Below, one piece after another: positions 47,588 through 56,648 of a DNA stretch of 64,000 bases. The stretch is taken from positions 1 to 64,000 of the forward strand of contig NZ_MZGS01000014.1 of the NCBI RefSeq assembly GCF_003111625.1. The letters are read 5' to 3'. Below the pieces are notes generated by a model. That model was not told the origin of the DNA, searched no databases, and saw only the letters and a list, made by a program, of their open reading frames with translations. This DNA comes from Methanobrevibacter thaueri. GTDB lineage: Archaea > Methanobacteriota > Methanobacteria > Methanobacteriales > Methanobacteriaceae. Position numbers and translations under genes: made by a program. The stretch's first letter is position 1. Every line of letters begins with the position of its first letter.

Positions 47588-48589
47588 TCATGTGCAGTAC
47601 TTTCCAATGACCGGAATCCTGCTGATTAATGTGACCAAAATCCATGAAACAACAAACACTACCAGTATCATCACTATGATAATCGCACAAATCTCAATTC
47701 CGTTGGATGGTATCGGTGTGAAAATCGGAATCAAAAAGGACATCACCAATGAGTTGCACAGATACATCCCATAACTCACGTTACTGATTGAAACAATAAC
47801 CTTATCCATGATATGCAAATTCAAATTCTTGAACAATACGAAAAGGGATCCAGCCTGAAGTATCTCAAAGATGCTCATATCCACCCATGAGCCTACAATT
47901 GCAGTCTGTGTTGCAACATAATTTAGAATTGAGTTTTTCGGCAAGACCGCTCCGGTTTCAAGCATTTTGAAAAAGGTAGCTGTCAGAAATATCACTGCCA
48001 TTAATATTATCAGTTTTTTTGAATCAATATTGAATTGCTTTATTGACAAGTAATATCCTAAAACAAGATAACCTATAGGAGCCACAAAGAAATTCAAATC
48101 AAAGTAATGCTCTATGCCAAAAATGAGAGTTATTTGATAGAATATGGCTGCTAATACAAATATTGCCAGGAAATACTCTATTTCACTTTCAGAGGCCTGC
48201 TGGATAAACTTGTTGATGATTGGAACGGACAGGTAAACTCCTAAAATCATCCAGAAGTACCAGTTATAAGTGAAGATGGTATATGAGAATTCCCTATTCA
48301 ATAAGGATGAACTAAGCCAAAATATTATAAAATAAAACAGGAATGGATAAGCAATCCTAGGCACCTTACGCTTCAAAAAGGATTTTATTTCAATGTCACG
48401 ATTCAGTAGAAGAGCTCCGCTCAACATCAGAAATACCGGAACACCGAATCTTGCAAATTCAGAAAACATGTAAATGTATACGTTAAAGACCTGCTCCCCA
48501 TGATGCCATAATTGGAATACATGAATTGCAATGATGGCAAGTATGGACAAGACCCTTAACTGATCATAATACGCAATCCTGTTTTTGAT
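47588..48589 (-). CDS. Acyltransferase family 3 membrane protein, start codon altered
   Basis: Paralogue of the neighbouring acyltransferase, with QLRVLSILAIIAIHVFQLW, FGVPVFLMLSGALLLNRDI and about ten membrane helices. The longest frame with a usual start begins at a TTG inside helix 1 (48550), losing the conserved YYDQLR lead. Upstream in the same frame the sequence continues KNRIAYYDQLRVLS, matching the paralogue's KERIFYYDVLR, and a perfect GGTGAT lies at 48593-48598. The codon in the start position is ATC (48587-48589), preceded by ATT. So the gene either uses a non-standard start or has lost ATG by a point change. Confidence 0.7.
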   Translation of the reverse strand: MKNRIAYYDQLRVLSILAIIAIHVFQLWHHGEQVFNVYIYMFSEFARFGVPVFLMLSGALLLNRDIEIKSFLKRKVPRIAYPFLFYFIIFWLSSSLLNREFSYTIFTYNWYFWMILGVYLSVPIINKFIQQASESEIEYFLAIFVLAAIFYQITLIFGIEHYFDLNFFVAPIGYLVLGYYLSIKQFNIDSKKLIILMAVIFLTATFFKMLETGAVLPKNSILNYVATQTAIVGSWVDMSIFEILQAGSLFVLFKNLNLHIMDKVIVSISNVSYGMYLCNSLVMSFLIPIFTPIPSNGIEICAIIIVMILVVFVVSWILVTLISRIPVIGKYCT

Positions 48590-48983
48590 AATATCACCAT
48601 GATATGATATGTTTAAAATAATATTAATAATTTAGAGTAATGCCATTTGAAATAAAACTCATCTGGTAGCTTATTGTGTTGGGTGACAGTGAACCAATAC
48701 CTGCCAATAAAGTATTTAAATCTGAATTACAGACCAAAATAACCTCTAATTTTTTCATATTCGTGTGTCAGAGCAGTCTAGGTTAAGAGCATGTTGCTTA
48801 GTACTTCTCAGGTTCTAATCCTATACACCTACTTACTTATATTGCACTAAATTGCCAAACATCAGATGAACATACACTATCTAATATCAGCGAACAGTTT
48901 GTACAACATATAGTTTCCGTATCTTATTAACTAAAATGATTCAATCCAAATTACATCCATATTTAGACACAACATATTTTAAC
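48590..48983. other. Intergenic region with tRNA-like remnant
   Basis: No gene seen. At 48762-48831 the plus strand has a tRNA-like pattern: a D-arm-like AGTCTAGGTTAAGAGC, a T-loop-like GGTTCTAATCC and weakly complementary ends (CGTGTGT with ACACCTA). Several stem pairs are broken, so it is not a working tRNA but may be a decayed one, such as an old integration site. Confidence 0.3.
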
Positions 48984-49937
48984 TTTTATAACACAAAATC
49001 AAAACGAACATTGCCACATAATTTATCCATAGCCAAATACAATATAACCATATGAAAGCAATCATTCCAGCTGCAGGATTAGGAACCAGGTTCCTTCCCG
49101 CAACTAAAGCTCAACCAAAGGAAATGTTACCGGTCTATGACAAGCCAACCATTCAGTATGTGGTGGAAGAAGCGGTGGCTTCAGGAATCGGGGACATCAT
49201 CATAGTCACTGGAAGACACAAAAGATCCATTGAAGACCATTTCGACAAGTACTATGAACTTGAATACAACCTTCAAAAGGCAGGAAAGGACCGTGACCTT
49301 AAAAAAATCAGAAGAATAACAGAACTTGCAGACATCTGCTATGTCAGGCAAAAGGACAAAAACGGCCTGGGAGCAGCAATCAAGTGCGGTGAAAGACATC
49401 TCGGAGACGAACCGTTCGCAGTCCTTTTAGGAGATTCAATCACCAAAGGACCAATTCCATGCACCAAGCAGCTAATAGATGTTTACAATAAGTACAACGC
49501 TTCAGCAATCTCACTTGAAGCGGTACCTCAAGAAAAGGTTGAAAGATACGGAATCATTAAAGGAAATGAAGTTGAAAAGGACATCTACAAAATCGAGGAA
49601 CTGGTCGAAAAACCACCAATGGACAAGGCACCATCCAACCTTGCAATAATGGGACGTTATGTGCTGACACCGGATATTTTTGACAAGATTGAAGAGACAG
49701 GACCTGGAGTTGGCGGTGAAATTCAGCTAACTGACGCTCTTCAAAAGCTTGATTCAATATATGGAGTCACATTCAAGGGCAAAACCTATGACATTGGAAA
49801 CAGACTTGAATGGCTCAAGACATCAATCGAGTTTGCATTGGATGATAATGAGTTCAAAGATGATTTGGTCAACTATATGAAAAGCTACATCTAGATGTGG
49901 AAAAGATATGACAATGCTTGGAGGTAGCATCAACCAA
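48984..49937 (+). repeat. Long direct repeat, copy 1 (galU and flanks)
   Basis: This stretch, from CTTTTATAACACAAAATC through galU to the sequence just after its stop (ACAATGCTTGGAGGTAG), matches 53472-54426 in the same orientation. Upstream leader (CACATAATTTATCCATAGCC), gene and about 45 bases downstream are shared; similarity stops abruptly on both sides. Confidence 0.85.
49052..49894 (+). CDS. galU: UTP-glucose-1-phosphate uridylyltransferase, copy 1
   Basis: 280 aa. It makes UDP-glucose from glucose-1-phosphate and UTP for surface glycans. The nucleotide-binding loop is IPAAGLGTRFLPATKAQPKE, with the usual QYVVEEAVASGI and FAVLLGDSITKGP, where the Asp binds metal. The C-terminal GVTFKGKTYDIGNRLEWL is standard. 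By hand count it differs from copy 2 at about 21 of 280 residues. It closes the surface-glycan region and begins the defence island. Confidence 0.93.
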   Translation: MKAIIPAAGLGTRFLPATKAQPKEMLPVYDKPTIQYVVEEAVASGIGDIIIVTGRHKRSIEDHFDKYYELEYNLQKAGKDRDLKKIRRITELADICYVRQKDKNGLGAAIKCGERHLGDEPFAVLLGDSITKGPIPCTKQLIDVYNKYNASAISLEAVPQEKVERYGIIKGNEVEKDIYKIEELVEKPPMDKAPSNLAIMGRYVLTPDIFDKIEETGPGVGGEIQLTDALQKLDSIYGVTFKGKTYDIGNRLEWLKTSIEFALDDNEFKDDLVNYMKSYI

Positions 49938-49954
49938 ACTACTAGTTGATGCTA
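49925..49954. repeat. Inverted repeat at the end of direct-repeat copy 1
   Basis: TAGCATCAAC and GTTGATGCTA are perfect 10-bp inverted repeats with a ten-base loop, lying exactly where similarity to copy 2 ends. No T-run follows. Copy 2 lacks the inverted repeat. Confidence 0.5.
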
Positions 49955-50085
49955 AAACTTCACTTAAATTAATCTAAAATTTATTTAATAGAATCAGTTC
50001 ATTATTTTCAGTGAATTGCGTGAGACAATATGTGCATGAGAAAATATTAAATACTATTAAAATATATTTTTAATCAAGAGAGGAA

Positions 50086-50553
50086 ATGGACAAATCAAAT
50101 TTGAAAATTGAGGAGTTACGACTTCTTTTTGAAAGAGAAAACACAAGAAAACAAAATCTAGAAAATAAAGCTTCCTATTTTTTAGGTATTGTATCTATAA
50201 TTGTTACAATATCATCTACCTATTTAAACTCAAATATTGATTTCAATTCAAATTTAGGAATAATTTTATTGATTATACTTGCTTTATCATTTATAATATG
50301 TATAGGGCAATGTATCTCCATTTTTAAGCCAACAAATTACCATCATCCCATCGAATTAAAAGATTTTAACAAATTTGAGAATTATTTTAAAATAGATGAT
50401 GAAACTTTTGAAAAGGAATTGGTTGACCAGTATTTACCTTCAATTTTTACAAACCATGCCATCAATGATAAAATCGTTTTAAAATTAAGAATTTCAATTT
50501 ACAGTTTTATTTGTTTTATAATAACATTAATTATATGTGTTGCGATATTATGA
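50086..50553 (+). CDS. Three-helix membrane protein, 155 aa
   Basis: Unrecognised. After a charged N-terminal helix with RLLFERENTRKQNLENK come two membrane helices (ASYFLGIVSIIVTISSTYL and LGIILLIILALSFIICIGQC), a soluble loop of about 55 residues, and a third C-terminal helix (YSFICFIITLIICVAIL). The plan resembles small membrane effectors of nucleotide-signalling defence systems, but no cyclase is nearby. The start follows AGAGAGGAA. The stop overlaps the ATG of the next gene, so the two are coupled. Confidence 0.6.
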   Translation: MDKSNLKIEELRLLFERENTRKQNLENKASYFLGIVSIIVTISSTYLNSNIDFNSNLGIILLIILALSFIICIGQCISIFKPTNYHHPIELKDFNKFENYFKIDDETFEKELVDQYLPSIFTNHAINDKIVLKLRISIYSFICFIITLIICVAIL

Positions 50554-51419
50554 AATGTGATTCATGTGGAAAAACCTTCGAAGATGATATAATTGCCTTT
50601 TGTGAAAAATGTGAAAAATACTATTGTATGAACTGCTCAATAAAGCATAAGCATAATGAAATAAACTTTTTAAGAATTGAAGATAATCAACTCACCCGAA
50701 TTAATACTGGGATTGGTGGTGCAGGCATTGGAGATACACATCACAAATTTTACACTGATAAAAAATGGATCTCAAGACATAGGCCATGCAAACATGCAGA
50801 ACAAGAGTTAAAAATTGGAAAACCAATTTTTTACTGCGATGATGGAAAAATTAGATGCACTGATTGTCTTTATGAATCTGGAATAATTAATGTAGAACCA
50901 ATAATAAAAACTGAAGATGAAAAATTACTATTGTTATTAACACATACTTTTGAACCGCAAAATCTAGAATTTAGAGTTAAATGTGATAAAAAAGGAGTTA
51001 AAGGAGGAAAAGTGACATTAAAGTTGATAATTGAAAATAAAAAATCCCATGAAATCAGAGATATCAATATACGTATTGAATCTTTTGCAGCAAATCCATT
51101 GCCTCAGAATAAAAACCTTAATATATATCGAGAAGAAATGTATTCAAGATATTTAATTTATAAGAAAATACTGATCCAATCAATAAAATCCAAAGAAAGA
51201 AAAACAATCGAATTGGAAGTTGACATTCCAGAAGATGGAGAAATCAAGGAAAATCAATTTGTTAATTTTGAAGTTGAAGGAATAGAAAACAATAATGATA
51301 ACCCAGAATCACTTAAAGTTCCTAATGACTTAATGATTTATGCGCAATTTACATATAAAACATTTTTAGGTTTCGAGTACTGGAGTTATGTTGAAGAAGA
51401 AATTGTAAAATTAAAATAA
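50550..51419 (+). CDS. Zinc-finger protein of unknown function, 289 aa
   Basis: From ATG 50550, which overlaps the previous stop as ATGA, the N-terminus is a B-box/ZZ-like zinc module: CDSCGKTF, FCEKCEKYYCMNC, then IKHKHNEINF. A second Cys/His group follows near residues 80-120, with HRPCKHAEQ, FYCDD and IRCTDCLY. The C-terminal half is beta-rich (GGKVTLKLIIENKKSHEIRD and following) and looks Ig- or arrestin-like. I do not recognise the family. It is translationally coupled to the membrane protein, suggesting a two-component unit next to Kiwa. Confidence 0.6.
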   Translation: MKCDSCGKTFEDDIIAFCEKCEKYYCMNCSIKHKHNEINFLRIEDNQLTRINTGIGGAGIGDTHHKFYTDKKWISRHRPCKHAEQELKIGKPIFYCDDGKIRCTDCLYESGIINVEPIIKTEDEKLLLLLTHTFEPQNLEFRVKCDKKGVKGGKVTLKLIIENKKSHEIRDINIRIESFAANPLPQNKNLNIYREEMYSRYLIYKKILIQSIKSKERKTIELEVDIPEDGEIKENQFVNFEVEGIENNNDNPESLKVPNDLMIYAQFTYKTFLGFEYWSYVEEEIVKLK

Positions 51420-51564
51420 ACTTACAAACCCTGTTCAAAACGAAAAAAAATCAGAATCTAAACAAGCCTAAAATATTAGAAAGCACAGAATTATTATAAA
51501 AAAGAAAGAATTTGACAACAATAAATACAATATTATATTAAATTAAAAATATACTTTAAGACAT

Positions 51565-52152
51565 ATGATTTTAAATCCCATAACAATATTGAGAAAAATT
51601 GGTTTAGCAAAATTGATATTGTTTTTAAGTGCATATATTCCATTATTTATAATTATTGGCATCAAATACTTTTTAAAATTAATTTATTATATACATATAC
51701 CTTATTTAAAGTTAATTATCCCCATACCAATTATTCCAATTACAATTTTAATAGTTATAATCATATTAATTCATTATTTCAAAAAGATTATTGACAATTC
51801 AAAATCAGAAACGGAAAAGTTTTTTGAGGTGAATAGAATTGAAGATAAAAATGACATAATACTAACTTATTTAGTACCCTACTTTTTTTCATTCGTTTCT
51901 GTTAACAGTTTTGAAGAATTTATATGCTGCATTGTTATATTTTTAATTATTTTTATGATTTATATTAATTCAGAAATTTTATATATTAATCCGTTATTTA
52001 TATTTTCAGGATATAATTTTTATAAAATTTACTCAAAAAACACAAATATTCTTTTAATATCGCAAATTGATGTTAACAGAAGACTTAATAAAAAAATTGG
52101 AGCCAAGCAACTTAGTACAAAGGTATATATGGTAAGTGATGATGATGAATAA
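51565..52152 (+). CDS. KwaA-like membrane component of Kiwa defence
   Basis: 195 aa with four membrane helices, two in the first 75 residues (LAKLILFLSAYIPLFIIIG and IPITILIVIIILIHYF) and two at about 95-140. A soluble C-terminal tail ends KIGAKQLSTKVYMVSDDDE. Length and four-helix plan match KwaA, the membrane sensor of the Kiwa anti-phage system, and the gene overlaps a KwaB/DUF4868 gene, as in known Kiwa operons. The membrane part alone would not be diagnostic; the neighbour decides it. Confidence 0.7.
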   Translation: MILNPITILRKIGLAKLILFLSAYIPLFIIIGIKYFLKLIYYIHIPYLKLIIPIPIIPITILIVIIILIHYFKKIIDNSKSETEKFFEVNRIEDKNDIILTYLVPYFFSFVSVNSFEEFICCIVIFLIIFMIYINSEILYINPLFIFSGYNFYKIYSKNTNILLISQIDVNRRLNKKIGAKQLSTKVYMVSDDDE

Positions 52153-53083
52153 TATTTTAGAAAAAGTACATAATATAGAATCAAAACATGTGAATTTATA
52201 TCTTTTTTCAAAAGCAAAAAGTAAGATTGATTATGAAGTATTTTCAACAAAAATAACTGATTTAGAAATACTTTCAGAGTTAACAACTGTCATACATAAT
52301 CAAATTCATGATTATATTATTAATGAAGAAACAGAAGACCCAATGGATTATAATCCTCTCATTAATGACAAACATATTGTTCAAAAAATTGAATGTAATG
52401 AATTATACAGATTATCTGAGTTTATAGAGGATATTGAAAGAAATCCAACATTATACTCTAAAACAAAATTAACCAAAGGACATAGCTTATGGATAATTGC
52501 TATTGTAATGGACGATGGTGAAAATAAAATATTGGCTTTCCAAAAAATACGTAATAAAACATTTTTGGAAAATGATAAAATGAAATTAATTGTGGGCGAA
52601 AATATAAAAAAATTTAACAAACCACTATTGCCTTTAGAAAATAAAATTGACTGTATATGCTCATTAAACGAGGATAATCCTATAATGTTTATATTCCACA
52701 ATTATTATTTTGAACAAATATTCGGTTTTGAAGAAAAATTTAGAAAGGAAATAAAAGAAAAATTAGATAAATTTGAAAGCAGAACTGACAAATCAGTGAA
52801 ATTAGATGTTAACAAGTTATATTCAAAAATTGAAAACAATCAGAGAAGTTTGAAAAAATTATACATGATACTAAATAATGAGAATTACAACTATTTAACT
52901 GAAGAGAATATAAGGAAAATTGAAGAAAAAATTGAAAATATCAAGTTTAACCGATCAAATGGAGAGATCCGTTTAGATGAATTTGAAGATGTTAAAAAGA
53001 TTCTGAATTTATTAAATGATGATTATCTTGAAGGAATACTCTCCCAAAAACCGTTCAAAACTTCAAATAAAATAGATTTATAA
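52136..53083 (+). CDS. KwaB-like DUF4868 protein of Kiwa defence
   Basis: 315 aa. The C-terminal DUF4868 signature is recognisable: VKKILNLLNDDYLEGILS followed by SNKIDL ('LLNDDYL...T..Y...SK'). The middle has SLWIIAIVMDDGENKILAF, then a basic coiled segment at 225-275. In Kiwa, KwaB is the DNA-binding effector that acts with membrane KwaA against phage. The gene starts in a run of GTG ATG ATG ATG inside the end of kwaA, so the exact start within four codons is open. The unit is flanked by the galU direct repeats. Confidence 0.78.
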   Translation: MMMMNNILEKVHNIESKHVNLYLFSKAKSKIDYEVFSTKITDLEILSELTTVIHNQIHDYIINEETEDPMDYNPLINDKHIVQKIECNELYRLSEFIEDIERNPTLYSKTKLTKGHSLWIIAIVMDDGENKILAFQKIRNKTFLENDKMKLIVGENIKKFNKPLLPLENKIDCICSLNEDNPIMFIFHNYYFEQIFGFEEKFRKEIKEKLDKFESRTDKSVKLDVNKLYSKIENNQRSLKKLYMILNNENYNYLTEENIRKIEEKIENIKFNRSNGEIRLDEFEDVKKILNLLNDDYLEGILSQKPFKTSNKIDL

Positions 53084-53208
53084 AAAATTACTATAAAAAG
53101 AATCCATAATAATGTCTAAAAAGAATAAATAAATCTACAAGATTAAATAAGAAAATTTTACAACAGTCATCTTGCGCAGGGTATTCTGTTGCATGATAAT
53201 ATAAAACC

Positions 53209-53414
53209 TTGTTACTAAAAAGAGATAACTCTTAATAATTGCTTAATAAAACTTATTCAAAAATCATCCAACGTATAATTTCATTCAAAATATTCTGCAA
53301 AACCAATGTTCATGAAAGAATTGTTACTAAAAAAGTATAACCCTAAATTAACCTGTGACTAAAAATATTGTTACTAAAAAAGAATAAACCTAAACTAACT
53401 TGTGTCTAAAAAAA
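53209..53414 (+). repeat. Degenerate tandem repeat around TTGTTACTAAAAA
   Basis: TTGTTACTAAAAA recurs at 53209, 53321 and 53368; the last two begin adjacent units of 47 bases that also share ATAA.CCTAAA.TAAC.TGTG.CTAAAAA. The gap from 53084 to 53471 holds no gene. There are too few and too variable units for CRISPR. Confidence 0.5.
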
Positions 53415-53471
53415 CTAAACTTGTGAGCAAATGGGAACCACCATAAAATGTTAAAAAATCATCCGCCGTGT

Positions 53472-54426
53472 CTTTATAACACAAAATCAAAACCAAGATT
53501 TTCCACATAATTTATCCATAGCCAAAGACAATATAAATACATGAAAGCAATTATTCCCGCCGCAGGATTAGGAACCAGATTCCTTCCCGCAACAAAGGCA
53601 CAGCCAAAGGAAATGTTACCGGTCTATGACAAGCCAACCATCCAGTATGTTGTCGAAGAGGCAGTGGCTTCAGGAATCAATGACATCATCATAGTCACAG
53701 GAAGACACAAAAGATCCATTGAAGACCATTTCGACAAGTACTATGAACTTGAATACAACCTTCAAAAGGCAGGAAAAGACCGTGAACTTAAGGAAATCAG
53801 AAAAATCACTGACCTGGCAGACATCTGTTATGTCAGACAAAAGGAACAAAACGGATTGGGCGATGCAATCAAATGCGGACAAAGACATATTGGAGGAGAA
53901 CCTTTCGCTGTTCTTTTAGGCGATTCAATCACTAAAGGCCCTACCCCATGTACCAAACAGTTAATAGATGTTTACAATAAGTACAATGCATCTGCAATCT
54001 CACTTGAAGAGGTTCCACCAGAAAAAGTTGAAAGATATGGAATCATTAAAGGAAGCGAAGTTGAAAAAGACATCTACAAGATCAATGAACTGGTTGAAAA
54101 GCCACCAATGGACAAGGCACCATCCAACCTTGCAATAATGGGCAGATATGTGCTGACCCCTGATATTTTTGACAAGATTGAAGAGACAGAACCCGGAGTT
54201 GGCGGTGAAATCCAGCTTACAGATGCCCTTCAAAAACTGGATTCAATTTATGGAGTCACATTTGAAGGCAAAACCTATGACATTGGAAACCGTCTTGAAT
54301 GGCTTAAAACTTCAATTGAGTTTGCATTGGACGATAATGAGTTTAAAGATGATTTGGTCAGTTACATGGAAGGCTACATTTAGATGTGAAAAAGACATAA
54401 CAATGCTTGAAGGTAGAGTCAACTAA
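53472..54426 (+). repeat. Long direct repeat, copy 2 (galU and flanks)
   Basis: Same content and orientation as 48984-49937. The two copies bracket about 3.5 kb holding the zinc-finger pair and Kiwa. Confidence 0.85.
53541..54383 (+). CDS. galU: UTP-glucose-1-phosphate uridylyltransferase, copy 2
   Basis: 280 aa with all GalU motifs intact (GLGTRFLPATKAQPKE, LLGDSITKGP, GKTYDIGNRLEWL). Substitutions against copy 1 are scattered and mostly conservative, so both are probably active and the duplication is not brand new. The promoter region is duplicated as well, so both are likely expressed. It now lies between two defence systems, outside the glycan operon context. Confidence 0.93.
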   Translation: MKAIIPAAGLGTRFLPATKAQPKEMLPVYDKPTIQYVVEEAVASGINDIIIVTGRHKRSIEDHFDKYYELEYNLQKAGKDRELKEIRKITDLADICYVRQKEQNGLGDAIKCGQRHIGGEPFAVLLGDSITKGPTPCTKQLIDVYNKYNASAISLEEVPPEKVERYGIIKGSEVEKDIYKINELVEKPPMDKAPSNLAIMGRYVLTPDIFDKIEETEPGVGGEIQLTDALQKLDSIYGVTFEGKTYDIGNRLEWLKTSIEFALDDNEFKDDLVSYMEGYI

Positions 54427-54677
54427 AATATCATATAACATGGAACGTTTAATTTAATCAAGTTGAATTTTAAATTTAATAACAACATTACACTACTCAA
54501 AAGAAACGTGAAAACTAATGTAGATGAAATAAAAAATATTTTACAATAATATAAATACGAGTTAGTTCGCTTTATCGACATGATTATATCACGATTACTA
54601 ATCACACGCTCTCTTGAAATTTAAATACCCCTTTAAAACAAATCTAATATTATATATTAAATCCAATGGAGGTAAAA

Positions 54678-56648
54678 ATGTTATTATATAGAGCATATAT
54701 AGAAAATTTCAGAAACATTGACCATATTAATATCAATTTTTCAGACTTCAATGTACTAATTGGAGAAAACAACATTGGAAAAACCAATATCCTAACTGCG
54801 ATTAATAAAGTCTTGAGTAAAAATGTTTACTTTAAAGAGGATGATTTTAAAATTCTTGAAAAGCCCATCATTATTGAGTTGAGTTTCAATAACCTTTCTG
54901 AAGAAGACAAAGCCGCATTTTTTGATTTTGAAGGACTTTATAATCCTAAAGATAACGACATTACCATAAAAACCATAGGGACTTGGAGAAGCACTATCGG
55001 CAATGCGGATATTTCAGTCAATTTTATTCGAAAAGACCTCAAAGAAGAGGAACAGGAAGTTAAACCAGTCACTAAATCTTTTAGAAAAACATTAGGCAGC
55101 CTTTATATTTCAGCACATAGAAACTATAGTAAAAATATGGATTCAAAAGGTATTTTTGAGTTATTACGATTATTTGCTCCCTATCAAACCATGCCATTGG
55201 ATTCACTAAAACAAGAAATTATCCAGGAGTTCAGAGAACTGAATGAAATGGATTTTGAGTTTAATTTGCAAGATATTGAGAATTTATTAAATAACAATGA
55301 AAAGTTAACAGAGAACATATTAAACAACTTGAAAAAAATTAAAGATGAATCAGAGTCTGTTTGCGAAATTCGCGATAAAATAGATAATTATAACAATATA
55401 TATGAGCAAAAAATCAAGATCAATAATGATTTGTTAGAATTTAATGAAAACCATAAAGAATATTATAATTTAACTGAAATCGAAAATACGGTGAATAGCT
55501 TTTTTTCAACCTTCCTGAATAATGATGAGTTGAAATTTGATGTAATGCCAACTGAAGACATTGAATTATTAAAAAACATTTCAATGGACATACATGGAGA
55601 TTCCATATTAAAACAGGGCGACGGTTATCAAAATTTCATTGACCTTCTTATTAATTTATCAAAATTAATTAAGATTAAAAATAGCAATGAAGTGGACATA
55701 TGTAATTTTATTGTTATTATAGAAGAGCCTGAAACTCATTTGCATCCACATATGCAAAGAAATTTCATTAAATCTTTAAAAGAATTTAAGGAGTTATTTG
55801 AAAAAAGAAATATATTTATCCAATTTTTCATATCAACCCATTCCCCATATATTGTTTCAAATTTACAGATTCCGGAGTTAAACATTATACGGAAAAATGA
55901 AGAAAATATTATTTCAGTTAAGTTGGAAGAAAACTATATTCAGAAAATTTGTCATGAAGTTTATTCAGATGATGAATGTAGTTTCAACAATATAAAAAAA
56001 ATAAATAATGTCATTAACAGTTTATTAAATTATTCAGATGTGTTTTTTAGTAAAGGAACCATATTATGTGAAGGTGACAGTGAATTTGGAGCATTTCCTA
56101 TTTTAGCAAGTAAATTAAAATATAATTTAGACCAATATGGTATTACATTATTAAACCTAGAGGGAGCAGACAGATTAAAACTTTTTCTAAATATATTAAA
56201 AGAATTTAAAATTCATACATATATTATTCTTGATGCTGATAAAAAAGAAAAATATGGACATCTCCCCCATATTTCATTTTTAGGTGAAGACTCTACAAAA
56301 AATGGTGCCTTTGAATTGGAATTATATAAAAATGCTCCTCATTACAAGATTTTTAAGGCAGTGGATTTGAGTTATCCCTCACTTTCAAGAAATCGCATAC
56401 AGGAAATTAAAGAAATAATTCCTGAGTTTGATGGATTTGATAGTCTTGATGAAAGTTCAGAAGAATTATTAGAGGAATATAAAGAAAATTCAAATTATAA
56501 ACGATTAGTTATGAATTATATGACACAAAAAAAGAATATTCTATTTTCAAGAATTTTAGCAGAAGAGTTAGACCCTTCCGAAATACCACCCATATTCAAG
56601 GAAGCCTTTGAAAATGCGATTAAATTAACTGAGGAAAATTATGGATAA
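54678..56648 (+). CDS. GajA-like OLD-family nuclease of Gabija
   Basis: 656 aa. The GGAGG site at 54668-54672 makes ATG 54678 the start. The N-terminal ATPase domain has VLIGENNIGKTNIL (P-loop 29-36) and, later, FIVIIEEPETHLHPHMQR (Walker B and signature) and FISTHSPYIVSNL. The C-terminal TOPRIM domain has TILCEGDSEFGAFPI, with the catalytic Glu, and YIILDADKKEKYG, with the DxD. A class 2 OLD nuclease next to a UvrD-like helicase defines Gabija, which degrades phage DNA when nucleotide levels fall. Its stop overlaps the helicase start by eight bases. Confidence 0.88.
   Translation: MLLYRAYIENFRNIDHININFSDFNVLIGENNIGKTNILTAINKVLSKNVYFKEDDFKILEKPIIIELSFNNLSEEDKAAFFDFEGLYNPKDNDITIKTIGTWRSTIGNADISVNFIRKDLKEEEQEVKPVTKSFRKTLGSLYISAHRNYSKNMDSKGIFELLRLFAPYQTMPLDSLKQEIIQEFRELNEMDFEFNLQDIENLLNNNEKLTENILNNLKKIKDESESVCEIRDKIDNYNNIYEQKIKINNDLLEFNENHKEYYNLTEIENTVNSFFSTFLNNDELKFDVMPTEDIELLKNISMDIHGDSILKQGDGYQNFIDLLINLSKLIKIKNSNEVDICNFIVIIEEPETHLHPHMQRNFIKSLKEFKELFEKRNIFIQFFISTHSPYIVSNLQIPELNIIRKNEENIISVKLEENYIQKICHEVYSDDECSFNNIKKINNVINSLLNYSDVFFSKGTILCEGDSEFGAFPILASKLKYNLDQYGITLLNLEGADRLKLFLNILKEFKIHTYIILDADKKEKYGHLPHISFLGEDSTKNGAFELELYKNAPHYKIFKAVDLSYPSLSRNRIQEIKEIIPEFDGFDSLDESSEELLEEYKENSNYKRLVMNYMTQKKNILFSRILAEELDPSEIPPIFKEAFENAIKLTEENYG

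Noticed and set aside
53209-53414. CRISPR array
   Set aside because: Only two full units and one partial, with variable sequence and no spacers of even length; no cas genes are present.
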